A DNA stretch of 64,000 nucleotides, from the NCBI GenBank assembly GCA_023052935.1, contig CM041292.1, positions 204,747,799-204,811,798 of the forward strand, given 5' to 3'. Source of the stretch: Piezodorus guildinii (taxonomy: Eukaryota; Arthropoda; Insecta; Hemiptera; Pentatomidae). The position numbers and the translations under genes were made by a program. The notes under the pieces are model-generated. The model had not been told where the DNA came from, made no database searches, and saw nothing but the letters and a program-made list of their open reading frames with translations. Below, piece by piece: positions 1 to 11,026 of the stretch. Within the stretch, counting starts at the first letter, position 1; each line of letters opens with the position of its first letter.

Positions 1-345
1 ACATCCTACCCTACAGTGTCCTTTAATAATATTCCACTTGTCCCGGTTGAACAGATTTGCTATCTAGGACTCCTACTTGACAAACATTTAACATGAAATC
101 CGCACACAAGACTGAAACGACAAGAAACTGCCCGTCATTATTGCTTACTTCAACACTTACTTGACAGATGCTTTAAACTTCCACTTATCTACAAAAGGCC
201 CTTCTATATCACCATCATAAGGCCTATCTGGACTTACGGAGTTGAGCTCTGGGGCTCTACTAAACCATCAAATTCTTCCTGTAGTCAATCCTTACAATCC
301 AAAATCCTTCGGAAAATCCTCAACGCTCCTTACTTTGTTACGAAT

Positions 346-357
346 AAACTCATACAT
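346..357. repeat. Target-site duplication, left copy (12 bp)
   Basis: The 12 bases AAACTCATACAT recur exactly at 1448-1459 and bracket the LINE-A copy inserted in LINE-B. The last T could belong to the poly-T tail. Confidence 0.85.
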
Positions 358-1447
358 TTTTTTTTTTTTTTTTTTTTTTTTTTATTGAGATATATTACAA
401 TTTGTTACAAAATGAACAATAATAATATTGATAAGAGACCACATTCATACTATATATACAGAAAAAATAATAATGGTCAAATTACATAAAATAGAACATA
501 AATAAATTCATATATATACAATAAAATAAAAATAATAAGTAAAAAACAAAACAAATCGAAACAAAAACCTATTATTGAGATAAATAAAAAGTTGGCAAAT
601 AAATAAACATCTTACACACAATCATAACTATATACAATATATACAATTGCTAACGGACCCCAGCAAGCGCTTTTCCCTCCACTTGTGGAGGAAAAAGCGG
701 AATCCAAGAGATCCCAGCGCCTCTATCTCAGCCGCATCACTGGTCTGAGCCAGTGGAGGCTGAGTTAGGGCGCTGTAGCCACAAACATACCGTACATGAG
801 TGGAGGATCTGACCATTGTCAGAACTCCAGTTTAAATGTTTACAATAGGTCTCGTGGCCACTGCCGTTTCAATCTTCGAGGAGGATTGTAGGGATGGGTG
901 GTGCTGGATAGGGATTGCGCTAGAGGGTTAGGATGATGACTAAGGTTCTGATGAAATTTGGAAAATTTGGATGGTACTAGGTCTAAAACAAACGGAATAT
1001 TAAGGTCATGGTGTAGGGTACAGTTGGTAACGTAATAAGGAGCATTAACTATTGTTCGGAGGACTTTGGATTGGAAGGATTGGGTGCGTTTGATGTTAGA
1101 AAGTTTAGCTGTCCCCCACAGTTCAAGTCCGTAGGTCCATATAGGTTTCAGTACTGTCTTGTATATTAGTAATTTGTTGTCAACTGTAAGATGAGATTTT
1201 CTGTTTAGTAGTCTGTATAACTGGCCGAATCTGCGGTTGAGTTCTTTTCTTTTGAGTCTTGTATGTGGGTTCCACGTCAGTCTTTTGTCTAGTAAAAAGC
1301 CGAGATACCGGACTGTGTCTGAGGAAGGAAGCGGTATGGAATTGAAATTAACCGTTGGACAGGATTTGCGTCGAAGGGTGAATGTGACGTGAGTGCATTT
1401 GCTTTCGTTCACCTTAATGCGCCAAGCATTGCACCAGTCTTCGACAA
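358..1447 (-). mobile_element. LINE family A (Jockey-like), 5'-truncated copy inside LINE-B
   Basis: This 1090-bp insertion has its poly-A tail (T-run, about 358-383) on the left. From about 1447 down to 840 it encodes the last ~200 residues of the same ORF2 protein that is intact at 39417-42095, with only a few substitutions. The 3' UTR (about 384-839) includes the GC-richer segment also seen at 42100-42300 of the full-length copy. It is 5'-truncated within the reverse-transcriptase C-terminal region. A 12-bp TSD flanks it, so insertion by target-primed reverse transcription is clear. Confidence 0.92.
840..1447 (-). pseudogene. LINE-A ORF2 C-terminal fragment
   Basis: An open frame of about 200 residues matches the end of the ORF2 protein at 39417-42095 almost residue for residue (NESKCTH, then TFTLRRKSCPTV, YLGFLLDKRLTW and a terminal RRLKRQWPRDLL). 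It lacks the endonuclease and the catalytic FADD part of the reverse transcriptase, so it cannot work alone. The open frame shows only that the insertion is young. Confidence 0.85.
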
Positions 1448-1761
1448 AAACTCATACATAAAGACCTTAATATCCCATATGTTGCTGATTTGGACCGGAC
1501 CAGGTACCAATCCTTCCATGAAGAACTCCACTCCCATTCTAACCCACTAGTTTCAATTCTTGCTTCCTCTTCCATTCCTGACAATCCTCCGAGGCGTCTG
1601 ATAAGGAGATGGCCTCGAGACCTTCTAGTTTAGATTACCCAGTGAGTAGTGCCAATGGGCATTTACTCTTCATGTCTTTTCCATGTACTTCTGTTAGCTA
1701 ATTTACTTGATGTATTAACTAATGCAGTTGAAAATTTCAATAATTGATTAAAAAAAAAAAA

Positions 1762-2213
1762 TTTTGAAAAAAAAAAAGATTTTTTTTCCCTTAAAATGCA
1801 TTCTTATGTAAGTAAAATCGAATGCACTTATATTGATAATACAGATTTACTATTACCTTCCAAATCTGTACCTTCTTTTTTGAATGAGGGCTTGATTTCC
1901 TGAGTGCTCAATGGTTTTTTCCATTTCATATTCATCAAAAGTGTCTAATATACTCAAACAGTGGTTCCCAACTCGGGGTCAATGAGATGTCGTAGGGAAA
2001 TTATTTTAATAAAAAAAATATTTGCAAAGCCTTAGTTTATAACAAGAATTATTCACACATTGTACACTCATTAAATTGTGGGTGGTAAATGATACAAAAT
2101 AGGTATCTATAAACATTAATAAATTTTAATAATTCACTTAAAACAATATTTTATGGAATATAGTCAATTCTTAGCGCTTTGGTAAAAAACTACCTTGGTT
2201 TTTTTTTTAAAGA
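1762..2213. other. AT-rich spacer
   Basis: No open frame, RNA gene or repeat boundary recognised. Confidence 0.5.
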
Positions 2214-2272
2214 AGTTGGTTCAGGGATCAGTAAATTTAACACACAATTAAGCGTAAACAGAATTTATTGGT

Positions 2273-2311
2273 GCCGACGTTTCGTCCTCAATTATAGGCC
2301 TTCTTCAGGGC
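2273..2311 (-). ncRNA. Hammerhead-ribozyme-like motif, copy 1
   Basis: Read on the - strand: GCC, CUGAAGA (core with N7=A), one extra A, stem II 5' side GGCC, loop, 3' side GGAC (three of four pairs), GAAACGUC, then GGC to pair with the leading GCC as stem I. ACGU is self-complementary, so stem III could form between two molecules. Cleavage is untested. Confidence 0.45.
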
Positions 2312-2791
2312 TATAAGAAAAACAAAGATAACAACCAGCAGTGGAATACAATATATAAAGATGATAAGAAAAATAAATTATACTGAAGGTTACAAACAAA
2401 GTGAAATAGTAGTAATGACAATTGATAAATGTAATAATTTCTTAAAGTGAAATAGTAGTAATGACAATTGATAAATTCAATAATTTCTAAAAACGAAAGG
2501 GGTGAAATAAATGTTAATAAAAGGTGTGTTATTATTTACAGTTTTTAATTAATTACTTGTAATTAATTAATTGTAGTTAACTTTTTAAAGTATGAAAAAA
2601 AAATATAGTGATTAAATAGTTATAATAGTGAGACGTTATAAAGTTAAAAAAAGTGATGAAAATTGAAAAATAGAGATGAAATAGTTGAAAAAATAGTGAT
2701 GAAAGTTAAAAAATAGTAATGAAATAGTTATAATAGTGAGGCATTATAAAGTTAAAAAATTAAAAAAATACTTTTAACAAGAAGAGAAAAA

Positions 2792-2795
<4 letters not shown>

Positions 2796-2867
<72 letters not shown>
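2796..2867. repeat. TA microsatellite
   Basis: About 70 bases of nearly pure TA dinucleotides inside the inverted-repeat element. Similar tracts lie at 3407-3480 and 4817-4889. Confidence 0.95.
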
Positions 2868-2870
<3 letters not shown>

Positions 2871-3406
2871 ACAAAAAGTCCATACTTTCATAAAGTGTGA
2901 AAAATTAAAATATAGTGAATACGTGTGTATACAATCTCTCTGTGAAATACTTATATATATGTATATTTTGTTATCTCAGAAATTTTTGAAGAGAACTAAA
3001 AGTTGGAAAGGTTGAGATTTTAAAAGTGGATGGGTAAAGAGGTGAGATGTTCAACATACATCGGCACCAATAAATTAAGTTTACGCTTAATTGTGTGTTA
3101 AATTGACTGCACCCTGAACCAACTCCTCTCATATTATATATAATATATATATATATATATACACACAGTCAACCATTGTCACTTCATTATCTTGGTTTTT
3201 CTTCAAAAAATGTATTTCAATTGTGGTCGCTAAATCATTAGTCCATGATTTCAACAACAAAAGATTATTGTTAGTCAGATACATCTAAAAATTAAGACAA
3301 TAATATGCAAAAACAGTTAGTATATCCTTTATAGCAATGTTCAAATTCAATTAATTATTTTTGCAATGAAATCTAGAATTATTAACTTTTTTTTGTTGAT
3401 GAAAAG

Positions 3407-3435
3407 TATATATATTTTATATATATATATATAAA

Positions 3436-3467
<32 letters not shown>

Positions 3468-3480
3468 ATATATATACATA
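3407..3480. repeat. TA microsatellite
   Basis: Interrupted TA-dinucleotide tract. Confidence 0.9.
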
Positions 3481-4475
3481 TACACGGCTTTTTCAATTAG
3501 GGGGTCTTTCCCATTGAAGTTATTGAATGCAAGGGTCTGCAAAAATATTTTGTTGGGACTACTGCACTAGAAGGTATGTGTTTTTTTTTTCATATCTTGG
3601 AAAATATAAAAGAGTTATCTGTTGCTAAAATAAGTTAATATTCTGTTATATCATAAATGTTACCTGGCAAAATAAACTGGTTTGGAATTACTAAGATAAA
3701 TGTTTCATTTAAAAAAATATATATATTAAAAAGAATCCACTTCAAATTTTTTAGTACTATCCTTTAAGAAGAAATAAATCATAATATTTTAACTCAATAT
3801 ATTTTTTTTGGTATGTTAATTTGAATCTGGTTCGAGGTATTACGATAAATCCTCTTTTTTTTTGAATATTGAGAATTGTCTGGTCCAAGGTCATTCATTG
3901 CATTTGATGTTGCATCTTAATAACTGATAGTTGACAATCTGTGATTTCTTCAACTTGGGTTAGTAATATATAAGTAGTATTTTACCTCTCAAAAGTTATA
4001 TAAGAACAGAAATTCTATTATCAGGTCTATTCTGGTTTGTAACTAAACACATTTATCTTTAAATAAAATACAAGAAAAATGCTTTTCCAAGAGGTATAAT
4101 TATTTCCACTTCAACATTTCTGATAATAGCCTATTTTTTTTATTGTAATATACTCTTAAATTGACAGTATAATGGTGGTTCCATTTTAAGGTTTACGTTT
4201 CTTCAGAATACTATGATTTTTGTTTTGTCCCATAAACTTTACTATAAAATTTACCCAATTTCAATTGAAGTCAAAGTGAAAATGAGTTTTAATTAAAATG
4301 TTTTCTGTGTAACCAATGCTGTGTTTGAAGTATTATTCAGTTAAACCTCTTTTTTAGATGATGATTTAATCCTTAAGTCATCACAGGATGTTCACTCTTA
4401 TCTTCTTAGATCTCAATCTCAATTGTATTTTGGTTAATTGTATTGATTGCTGTGTCAAGAATTTTTGTATGTTAA
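3481..4475. other. AT-rich spacer
   Basis: No supported gene. Short open frames here look like chance. Confidence 0.5.
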
Positions 4476-4813
4476 AAAAAAATATGGTGCGGGCATCACA
4501 CGTTTTTCACTTACCTCCATTTTTTAAATCAATGAAAGAATTTTCAAATATAGTTAGAGATAAAAATACGTGAAACTATTAAAGAATTAATTAAATTGAA
4601 TTTTTATAGAAACATGTGTTTTATTAAAAAATAATATCACTCTCTATTAACTTTTAAAAGCTTGAGTATTTAGATAATATTTTTTCTAAAATCTTTAGCT
4701 TTCTAACGGTATATCATACATGTATATTACTGTTCATATGTTCAAAAACAAAAAATTGCATTAAAAAAATATTTTTTCAGTTTTCTGCTTTTATTGGTTT
4801 TCAAATTCATTCA

Positions 4814-4892
<79 letters not shown>

Positions 4893-5345
4893 TGTTTTTC
4901 ATCAGTGGTAACAAGATAATATACTTATTTTTATAGAATCAACAAAATTAAAGGTACTTTAGAGAAGGAAAATTTAAAATATCGGCATTTAAGCCCTGGT
5001 AGACCATTTTAATCAGAATTAAACCTACATGGTATTAAAGCCCATTAAATTTTACATCGATATAGCGAGTTTAATCAAAATCTTTGGAACCGTTTTGAGA
5101 AAATCGAAAAAAGGTGCAAAATGCATGGTATAAAGTGGCTCTTCTGGTAAGCTCATTTTGATGAAAAAGGTTTTGTAACGTCTTGGGCGTATATTTGTGT
5201 TAAATATGAACTTTCAGTTTCATAGGACTTACTATTTCCGCCCGGGAGTTACCACATACTGACCTTTTTGCGGGACTTGGTTATTTGGACTCAGGGGACT
5301 GAAAACTGGAATTCAAAAATTTTCACGTAAGTGAAAGTAAAAATA
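4476..5345 (+). repeat. R900 interspersed repeat, forward copy
   Basis: It begins with a degenerate form of the R900 left end (GGTGCGGGCA..CACACG, then TTTCACTTACCT) and ends with GTAAGTGAAAGTAAAA. A TA microsatellite (4817-4889) has expanded inside. The inner blocks (GCATGGTATAAAGTGGCTCT, the CCCGGGAGTTACCACA region) match the other copies listed below. Confidence 0.8.
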
Positions 5346-6084
5346 AAAACATGTGTGTTATAAATATTTTTTGTCATTGTGTTGAATATAGTTTAATTTG
5401 TTGGTTTGTTATTGAGAACATGCATCTAAATGTAAGGTTGATTTGTTTAGCTTAAATCTGAAATTTAAATTTTAAATGCTTAAAATTATTTGAATGTAAT
5501 AAAACAGATAAATTTCAGTACCAAGTAATTCTCAGTGCCTTTTGCCTCAACATTTAGTTTTGATCTCAAAGAAATATTGAAAAATTTATTTGAAATATAG
5601 AAAAGTAATTTTAAGTTATTTGGCATGGTATGATTTACCACAATTAATAATTGAAAATTTATTTTTTAAATAACTCATTAATATTGAAATTTCATTATTT
5701 ATTTTAAATTTATTGAGATGTTTTTATATCAGTTGTTCTTACATTAAACCTGAGCTTATCATTGATTTTTTTTTTAATGCTTATATCTCATGAATTACTG
5801 TAAATATCATAAGACACAACTAGCTAAACTCTTTGAGATAACAATGTTAGGAAAGATAGGATCAGAAAAAATGTATTTTTCTAACATAAGGTATCTCATG
5901 AACTATGTAACTTAAGTTTATGGATTCTTCATCACCCTCCATAAACTAATACAACTTTAGATAGGTATGTGAAATCATTAGGAAAATATTGTAGATTAAT
6001 TTCTTTCCAGCAATGGTGTGAGAATTCTTGATACATGATGAGCATCAAATGGTAAGTCTAGGGTGTAAAGGAAAATTTCTATGA
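5346..6084. other. AT-rich spacer
   Basis: Nothing recognised. Confidence 0.45.
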
Positions 6085-7690
6085 AACTTAAATTTCATAT
6101 TAAGACAACTATTCATCCGAGATGTTACACCAGCTTTTTCAAAATCGGCGAACCAGAAGAGCCACTTTATACCATGCATTTTGTACCTTTTTACGATTTT
6201 TCAAAAACAACACTAACAATTTTGTTCAAACTTGATATATAGATGTAAAATTTAATGAGCTTTAATTTGAATACAGGGCTAAAATGCGAAAATTTAAATT
6301 TTCTTCCTCTAAAGTATCTTCAACTTTGTAGGTGAGAAAAAATTAACCATTTGATGATGTTAATTGATAAATTGACATTTATTTATTAAACCATAATTGA
6401 TTTATTAAACCATTGATAAAAAACGGCTATATTGTAATATACCCATTTTTTAAAAATAAATTATATAATTATTTGTTTTTTAAACTGTTTAAATATTATG
6501 TTAGGCAGGCTAACAATAAGATAAAAAGTAAAATTTAAATTTAAATACAAACTCCAATTGGATGATTGTTTCCAAACATAGCATCCATTTTGGAAACCCT
6601 AGCAGGTACAAATTGGCAGGTATCTTTATACCTGGTGAGAGGTAGTTTAAGAGGGGACTTGTAAGGGTGAGGAGCTGCTGTATGGTTATGAAGAATCATT
6701 GTTAGCCTGGTTGCATATTGTTTGTATTATGTTTGTAAGTTATTATTATAATTAAAAAGTTAAATAATAAAAATGTGCCTGATTGTCAAGGACCCATACC
6801 ATACCCTGAGAAAAATTGAATTTTAATGAAGTAAATAATGTTTAAATTAATTATTTTTTTAATATATTGTAATATACCCATTTTTTTTAACTTTAGTATT
6901 TATTTATTTATTATTTGATAATTGTTTTAGGCAGGCTAACAATAGAATACAAAGTGAAATTTAAATTTAAATAACAGCTCCTGTTTGGTTGTTTGTTTAC
7001 AAACATAGCATCCATTTTGGATGTTAAGAAAAAAGGTCCTTGGCAGGTAGGATAGGGTAAAAAAGGTACCTGAAGATGGAAAGGGACAGGTAAGAGTTAG
7101 TTAAAGTTATGAGCTGAGGGAGGTAGGAGTTGCTGTCTGAACATGGAAAATAATTATAGTTAGCCTGCATATTGTTTGTATTATTTTGTAAGTTATTATT
7201 ATGATTAAAAAGTTATATAAAAGATTATGTGCCTGATTGTCAAAAACCCATACCATACCCTCAGAGTAAAATGAATAATAATTAAGTAAATATTGTGTGA
7301 ATTAATTTCTATCTTAAAAGAATATTTTTTAAAAAATATGTATGTTATAATATTTTTTAAAAATAAGTATATTATAATATATACAAGTTAAACGAATATG
7401 ATAATCAACTAAAAGAGAAAAGTTTTTTCCTTTAATTTGGTAGATTAAAAAAAAATTAGGCATATCATCTTGTTACGATTGATAAATAATGCAAGTTGAG
7501 CAAATTTCATAAACAACTAAAGAAGAAAAGTGTAAAAGTATTTTTTGAGCAATTTTATGTGTTTTTGAACGCAAGAATAGTAATATGGATGTATAATATA
7601 CCGTTGGACAGCTAAAGATTTTAGAAACAAATATTATCTTATATATGGAATTGTAAAAGTTAAATTTATAATTTTTTTAATCAATTTCAT
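6085..7690 (-). repeat. R900 repeat, reverse copy, interrupted
   Basis: R900 blocks in reverse order (GAGCCACTTTATACCATGCA near 6158, then the 'ccgttgga-agctaaagattttaga' block near 7602). They are interrupted by the tandem duplication at about 6430-7290. Confidence 0.6.
6430..7290. repeat. Two tandem units of about 0.43 kb
   Basis: Two diverged head-to-tail units (about 6430-6860 and 6861-7290). Shared landmarks include AGGCAGGCTAACAATA, CAAACATAGCATCCATTTTG, GTTAGCCTG and CCCATACCATACCCT. No coding content or transposon ends seen. Confidence 0.8.
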
Positions 7691-9894
7691 AATTTCTTGA
7701 ACCCTTTTTATACAGTTTTTTTAATGAGGTTTTGTTATCCAAAACTAAATGTTTTTATTAAATCTTGTAATTGTTTATTTATTTAATGTTACTTTAGGTT
7801 ACTTCAGCTAATACAGCGACGGTGTTATAGAGGGAGTCCTAAATTTTGCCTATTTAGGTTTAATAATGATAAGGACATGTTCCTGACATGATAGGCTTCA
7901 GGAGCCATTTAATGTCCCCTCCAAAAGACGGCATTAACAAAGATTTTTTACGTCCTCAAAATAATCTTAGGGGCAACTGCTGGGTTTGAATCCGCGACCT
8001 CAAAGGTAGATATTTCTTTTATATTTTTAACCAAATTAATAAGGGATTATTGTATAAATCTATCAAAGGTCACCTGTTTTAGAGTGGCTAGCATGACAGC
8101 CTTCTATACCAAAGGTCGCGTGGTCAAACCCAGCAGATGGCACTTGAATATTTCTTTTATATTTTTAATCAAATTAATAATAAATTATTTTATAAATCTA
8201 TCATAGGTCACCTCTATAGCAGTGGCTAGCTTCAGTCAATTTCATAATTTCTTGAGCCCTTTTTTTCTTGAGCCCTATTTCGTTTTATGAGGTTTTGTTA
8301 TCAAAAACTCAATCTTTTTATTAAATTTTTTTGATGTTTATTCAATTAACGTCACTTTTTGTTACTGTGGCTACTCTGACAGGGCTGTTGCTGGAGTACT
8401 AAATTTTGCCAATTCAGGTTTAATAAGGATAATGACATTTTCTTGACATCACAGGCTTAGGGAGCTATTTTACTGAAAATCCTGAGGCAATCTGGCAGGT
8501 TTAAAACCGTGCCCCTATGCATTTTGCATGTAAAGTATTAACTTTCCTAAATCTATTATGGGTCATCTGTGGCATAGTGGCTAGCATAACTAGCACAACA
8601 GCCATTTACATTCAAGTTCGCTGGTTCTAATCCGACAGACGGCCCTTAGATATTTATTTTATATTTCAACCAAATTAATACTTTTACATATCTTTCGAAG
8701 GACGATATATCGAAGGGCCTTTTACTTTCTCAAAAATATCCTGCCATCTGCCAGGTTTGAAGCTTGGACGTAGAAGGCTGTTATGCTTATTATACTAGTC
8801 ACTGCGCTACAGATGGTCCATAATAGATATAATAAGGGATTACACGTACAAATGTAACGTGTCAAAGTCGCGGTTGCAAACCTGGCAGATGGGCCTAGGA
8901 TTTTTTTTAAGTAAGTAAAACGCCCTTCCCTATTTTGTCCTTCAAAATTAATAAACAAAAATATTAATTTAGTTAAAAATATAAAAGAAATATCCAAGGG
9001 ACATCAACAGTGTTCGAAACCGAGTACATTATCGTAGATGGCTGTTGTGCTTGCTATGCTAGTCACAGCGCTACAGATGACCCATAATGGATTTAGTAAA
9101 GGATTAAAGATGTAAAATGCCTGGGGGCGCGGTTTCAAACCCTGCAGATGGTTTCTGGATTTTCAAGGAACTAAAACATTCTTATTTACTTCCTGCATTG
9201 AAAAAAATGTAAAAAATGCGGTTGGAAAAATTATGAATTTAGTTGAATTTTTTAAAATCCAATAACCATCTGCCGGGTTTGAATCTGCGACATTTGGCAT
9301 ATAAGGGTGTTATGCTAGACACTGCACTAAAGATGACATTTGATACATAGATTTATATAATAAGCGATTAAGGATTTAACATGCCAGAGGTAGCGGGTAC
9401 ATACCCGGTAGATGGCTCTAGGATAATTTCGAAGGATTAAAAAATCTTAGGTTATGCCTATCTTCGTGAGGGGAGAGGGGAGGGGGCTTAAAATGGCTCT
9501 TAAAAGATCTTTATCCTTATTATACATCAATTGGCAAAATTTAGGACTCCAGCTACAGCACTGTCGGATTAGCCGCAGTAGGAAAACGTAACGTTTATAT
9601 ATCTATTATGGGCCATCTGTTGCGCAGTGACTAGTATAACTAGCACAACAGCCTTCTACGCCCAAGATAAAACCTGGCAGATGGCAGAATATTTTTAAGA
9701 AAGTAAAAAGCCCTTCTATATATCGTCCTTCGAAAGATATTTAAAAGTATTAATTTGGTTAAAATATAAAATAAATATCTAAGGGCCATCTGTCGGATTT
9801 GAACCAGCGAACTTGAACGTAAATGGCTGTTGTGCTAGTTATGCTAGCCACTGTGCCACAGATGACCCATAATAGATTTAGGAAAGTATTAAGG

Positions 9895-10183
9895 ATGTAA
9901 AATGCCTAGGGGCGCTGTTTTAAACCCGGTAGATTGCCTCAGGATTTTCAGTAAAATAGCTCCCTAAGCCTGTGATATCAAGAAAATGTTTGAAGATTGT
10001 TATCCTTATTAAACCTGAATTGGCAAAATTTAGGACTTCCGCTATAGCACCGTCGGATTAGCCGCAGTAATAGAAAGTAACGTTGATTGAATAAACATCA
10101 ATAAAATATTAAGTTTTTTATAACAAAACCTTTATAAAACGAAATATATAAAAAGGGCTCAAGAAATTATGAAATTGACTGAA
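9895..10183. repeat. Duplicated block, copy 1 (405-bp offset)
   Basis: About 288 bp repeated nearly identically at 10302-10586 (for example CTAGGGGCGC at 9906 and 10311). This indicates a recent local duplication inside the SINE-2 cluster. Confidence 0.9.
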
Positions 10184-10301
10184 GCTAGCCACTGCTATGG
10201 AGGTGACCTATGATAGATTTATAAAATAATTTATTATTAATATGATTAAAAATATAAAAGAAATATTCAAGTGCCATCTGCTGGGTTTGACCACGTAAAA
10301 T

Positions 10302-10586
10302 GTAAAATGCCTAGGGGCGCTGTTTTAAACCCGGTAGATTGCCTCAGGATTTTCAGTAAAATAGCTCCCTAAGCCTGTGATATCAAGAAAATGTTTGAAG
10401 ATTGTTATCCTTATTAAACCTGAATTGGCAAAATTTAGGACTTCCGCTATAGCACCGTCGGATTAGCCGCAGTAATAGAAAGTAACGTTGATTGAAAAAC
10501 ATCAATAAAATATTAAGTTTTTTATAACAAAACCTTTATAAAACTAAATAAATACATCAAAAGGGTTCAAGAAATTATGAAATTTA
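10302..10586. repeat. Duplicated block, copy 2
   Basis: See copy 1 at 9895-10183. The two differ by only a few bases. Confidence 0.9.
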
Positions 10587-10772
10587 CTAAAAAAATTAAG
10601 AATTTGACGGAAAAAAAGCTATATTTAATAAAACACATGTATCTATTTGAATTAAATTTAATTAATCCTTCAACAATTTATTTTCATCTCATAATGTATT
10701 TAAAAATTCTTAAATTGATATTAACACCGGAGGTAAGTGAAAGTCGTGTGTTGCGGGCACCAGATTTATTAA
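10587..10772 (-). repeat. R900 repeat, reverse end fragment
   Basis: It ends with GAGGTAAGTGAAAGTCGTGT and GGGCACCAGATTT, the R900 end. It stops about 150 bp upstream of the CHK1 coding exon. The open frame across it is a by-product of the repeat. Confidence 0.75.
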
Positions 10773-10904
10773 TTTTTCTTATCAACTACTTTAGTCATTA
10801 TTTAATTTTAATTATTATTTACATGTTTGTAAAAATTATGTTTACGTTAAAAAAAAAAACTACACAATAACTTTTAAAAAATAAATTAGTTAATTTTAAA
10901 CTGT

Positions 10905-10920
10905 TTTGATTATTTTACAG
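10905..10920 (+). other. Splice acceptor of the CHK1 coding exon
   Basis: A T-rich tract ending in TTTTACAG at 10920 sits 106 bases before the CHK1 start codon. The coding exon probably begins at 10921, with an upstream non-coding leader exon that I cannot place. CHK2 has the same arrangement. Confidence 0.55.
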
Positions 10921-10945
10921 AGTTTCTGAAAGATCTGCAGAGTAA

Positions 10946-10963
10946 ATGGATACAATTGATTAA
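10946..10963 (+). promoter_or_regulatory. Short upstream ORF in the CHK1 leader
   Basis: ATG GAT ACA ATT GAT TAA lies between the presumed acceptor and the CHK1 start. Such a 5-codon uORF could lower translation. CHK2 also has a short one (46203-46223). Confidence 0.35.
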
Positions 10964-11026
10964 AAGAACTGTAGAAGATAACTGCATATTCAACTGTGCC
11001 AGTCTAGGGCTGGCAATTTAATAATC

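Larger units (their letters stand above)
1..1761 (+). mobile_element. LINE family B (Jockey-like) copy, 3' part, split by a LINE-A insertion
   Basis: Bases 1-357 and 1460-1761 join into the 3' end of a Jockey-type non-LTR retrotransposon. The first part encodes a degraded reverse-transcriptase C-terminus. The second runs through the last codons (a PRR-LIRRWPRDLL-like end, stop near 1633) into a short 3' UTR and an A-rich tail. The same family occurs at 21063-22106, 22254-23423, 26539-27622 and about 61450-61995. Frames are broken and the copy runs off the left window edge. I chose the name 'B' here; it is not a database name. Confidence 0.85.
2214..3124. mobile_element. Inverted-repeat element with a hammerhead-like motif
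   Basis: The ends are an imperfect inverted repeat of about 66 bp (2214-2279 against 3059-3124). The left arm continues inward into a hammerhead-like motif (2273-2311). The right arm loses homology at the base predicted to be the ribozyme cleavage site. The inside is simple-sequence-like: a ~50-bp unit occurs twice near 2400-2490, there are several degenerate 'gaaatagt'-type units, and a TA microsatellite. No coding capacity and no clear TSD. It resembles the elements at 12820 and 51770 in architecture. Confidence 0.6.
7780..10586. repeat. Cluster of tRNA-derived SINE-2 copies in both orientations
   Basis: At least eight overlapping or nested fragments of one short repeat. Its head is tRNA-like: an A-box-like stretch (GTGGCATAGTGGCTAGC near 8569) and a B-box-like stretch (GGTTCTAATCC near 8626). 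Its body holds CTTAGTTATGCCGTCCTTCG, GGACGTTAA and CAAAATTTAGGACT-type blocks. Plus-oriented heads lie near 8050, 8560 and 9600; minus-oriented heads near 8790, 9020, 9270 and 9800. Better copies lie at 17407-17653 and 63865-64000. I see no functional tRNA gene. Confidence 0.75.

Noticed and set aside
8560..8645. Possible tRNA gene
   Set aside because: A- and B-box-like sequences are present, but no cloverleaf with a proper acceptor and anticodon stem can be drawn, and the sequence continues as a SINE body.
10577..10870. 97-codon frame upstream of CHK1
   Set aside because: It lies across an R900 end fragment and has no family features; the same repeat elsewhere is not open.
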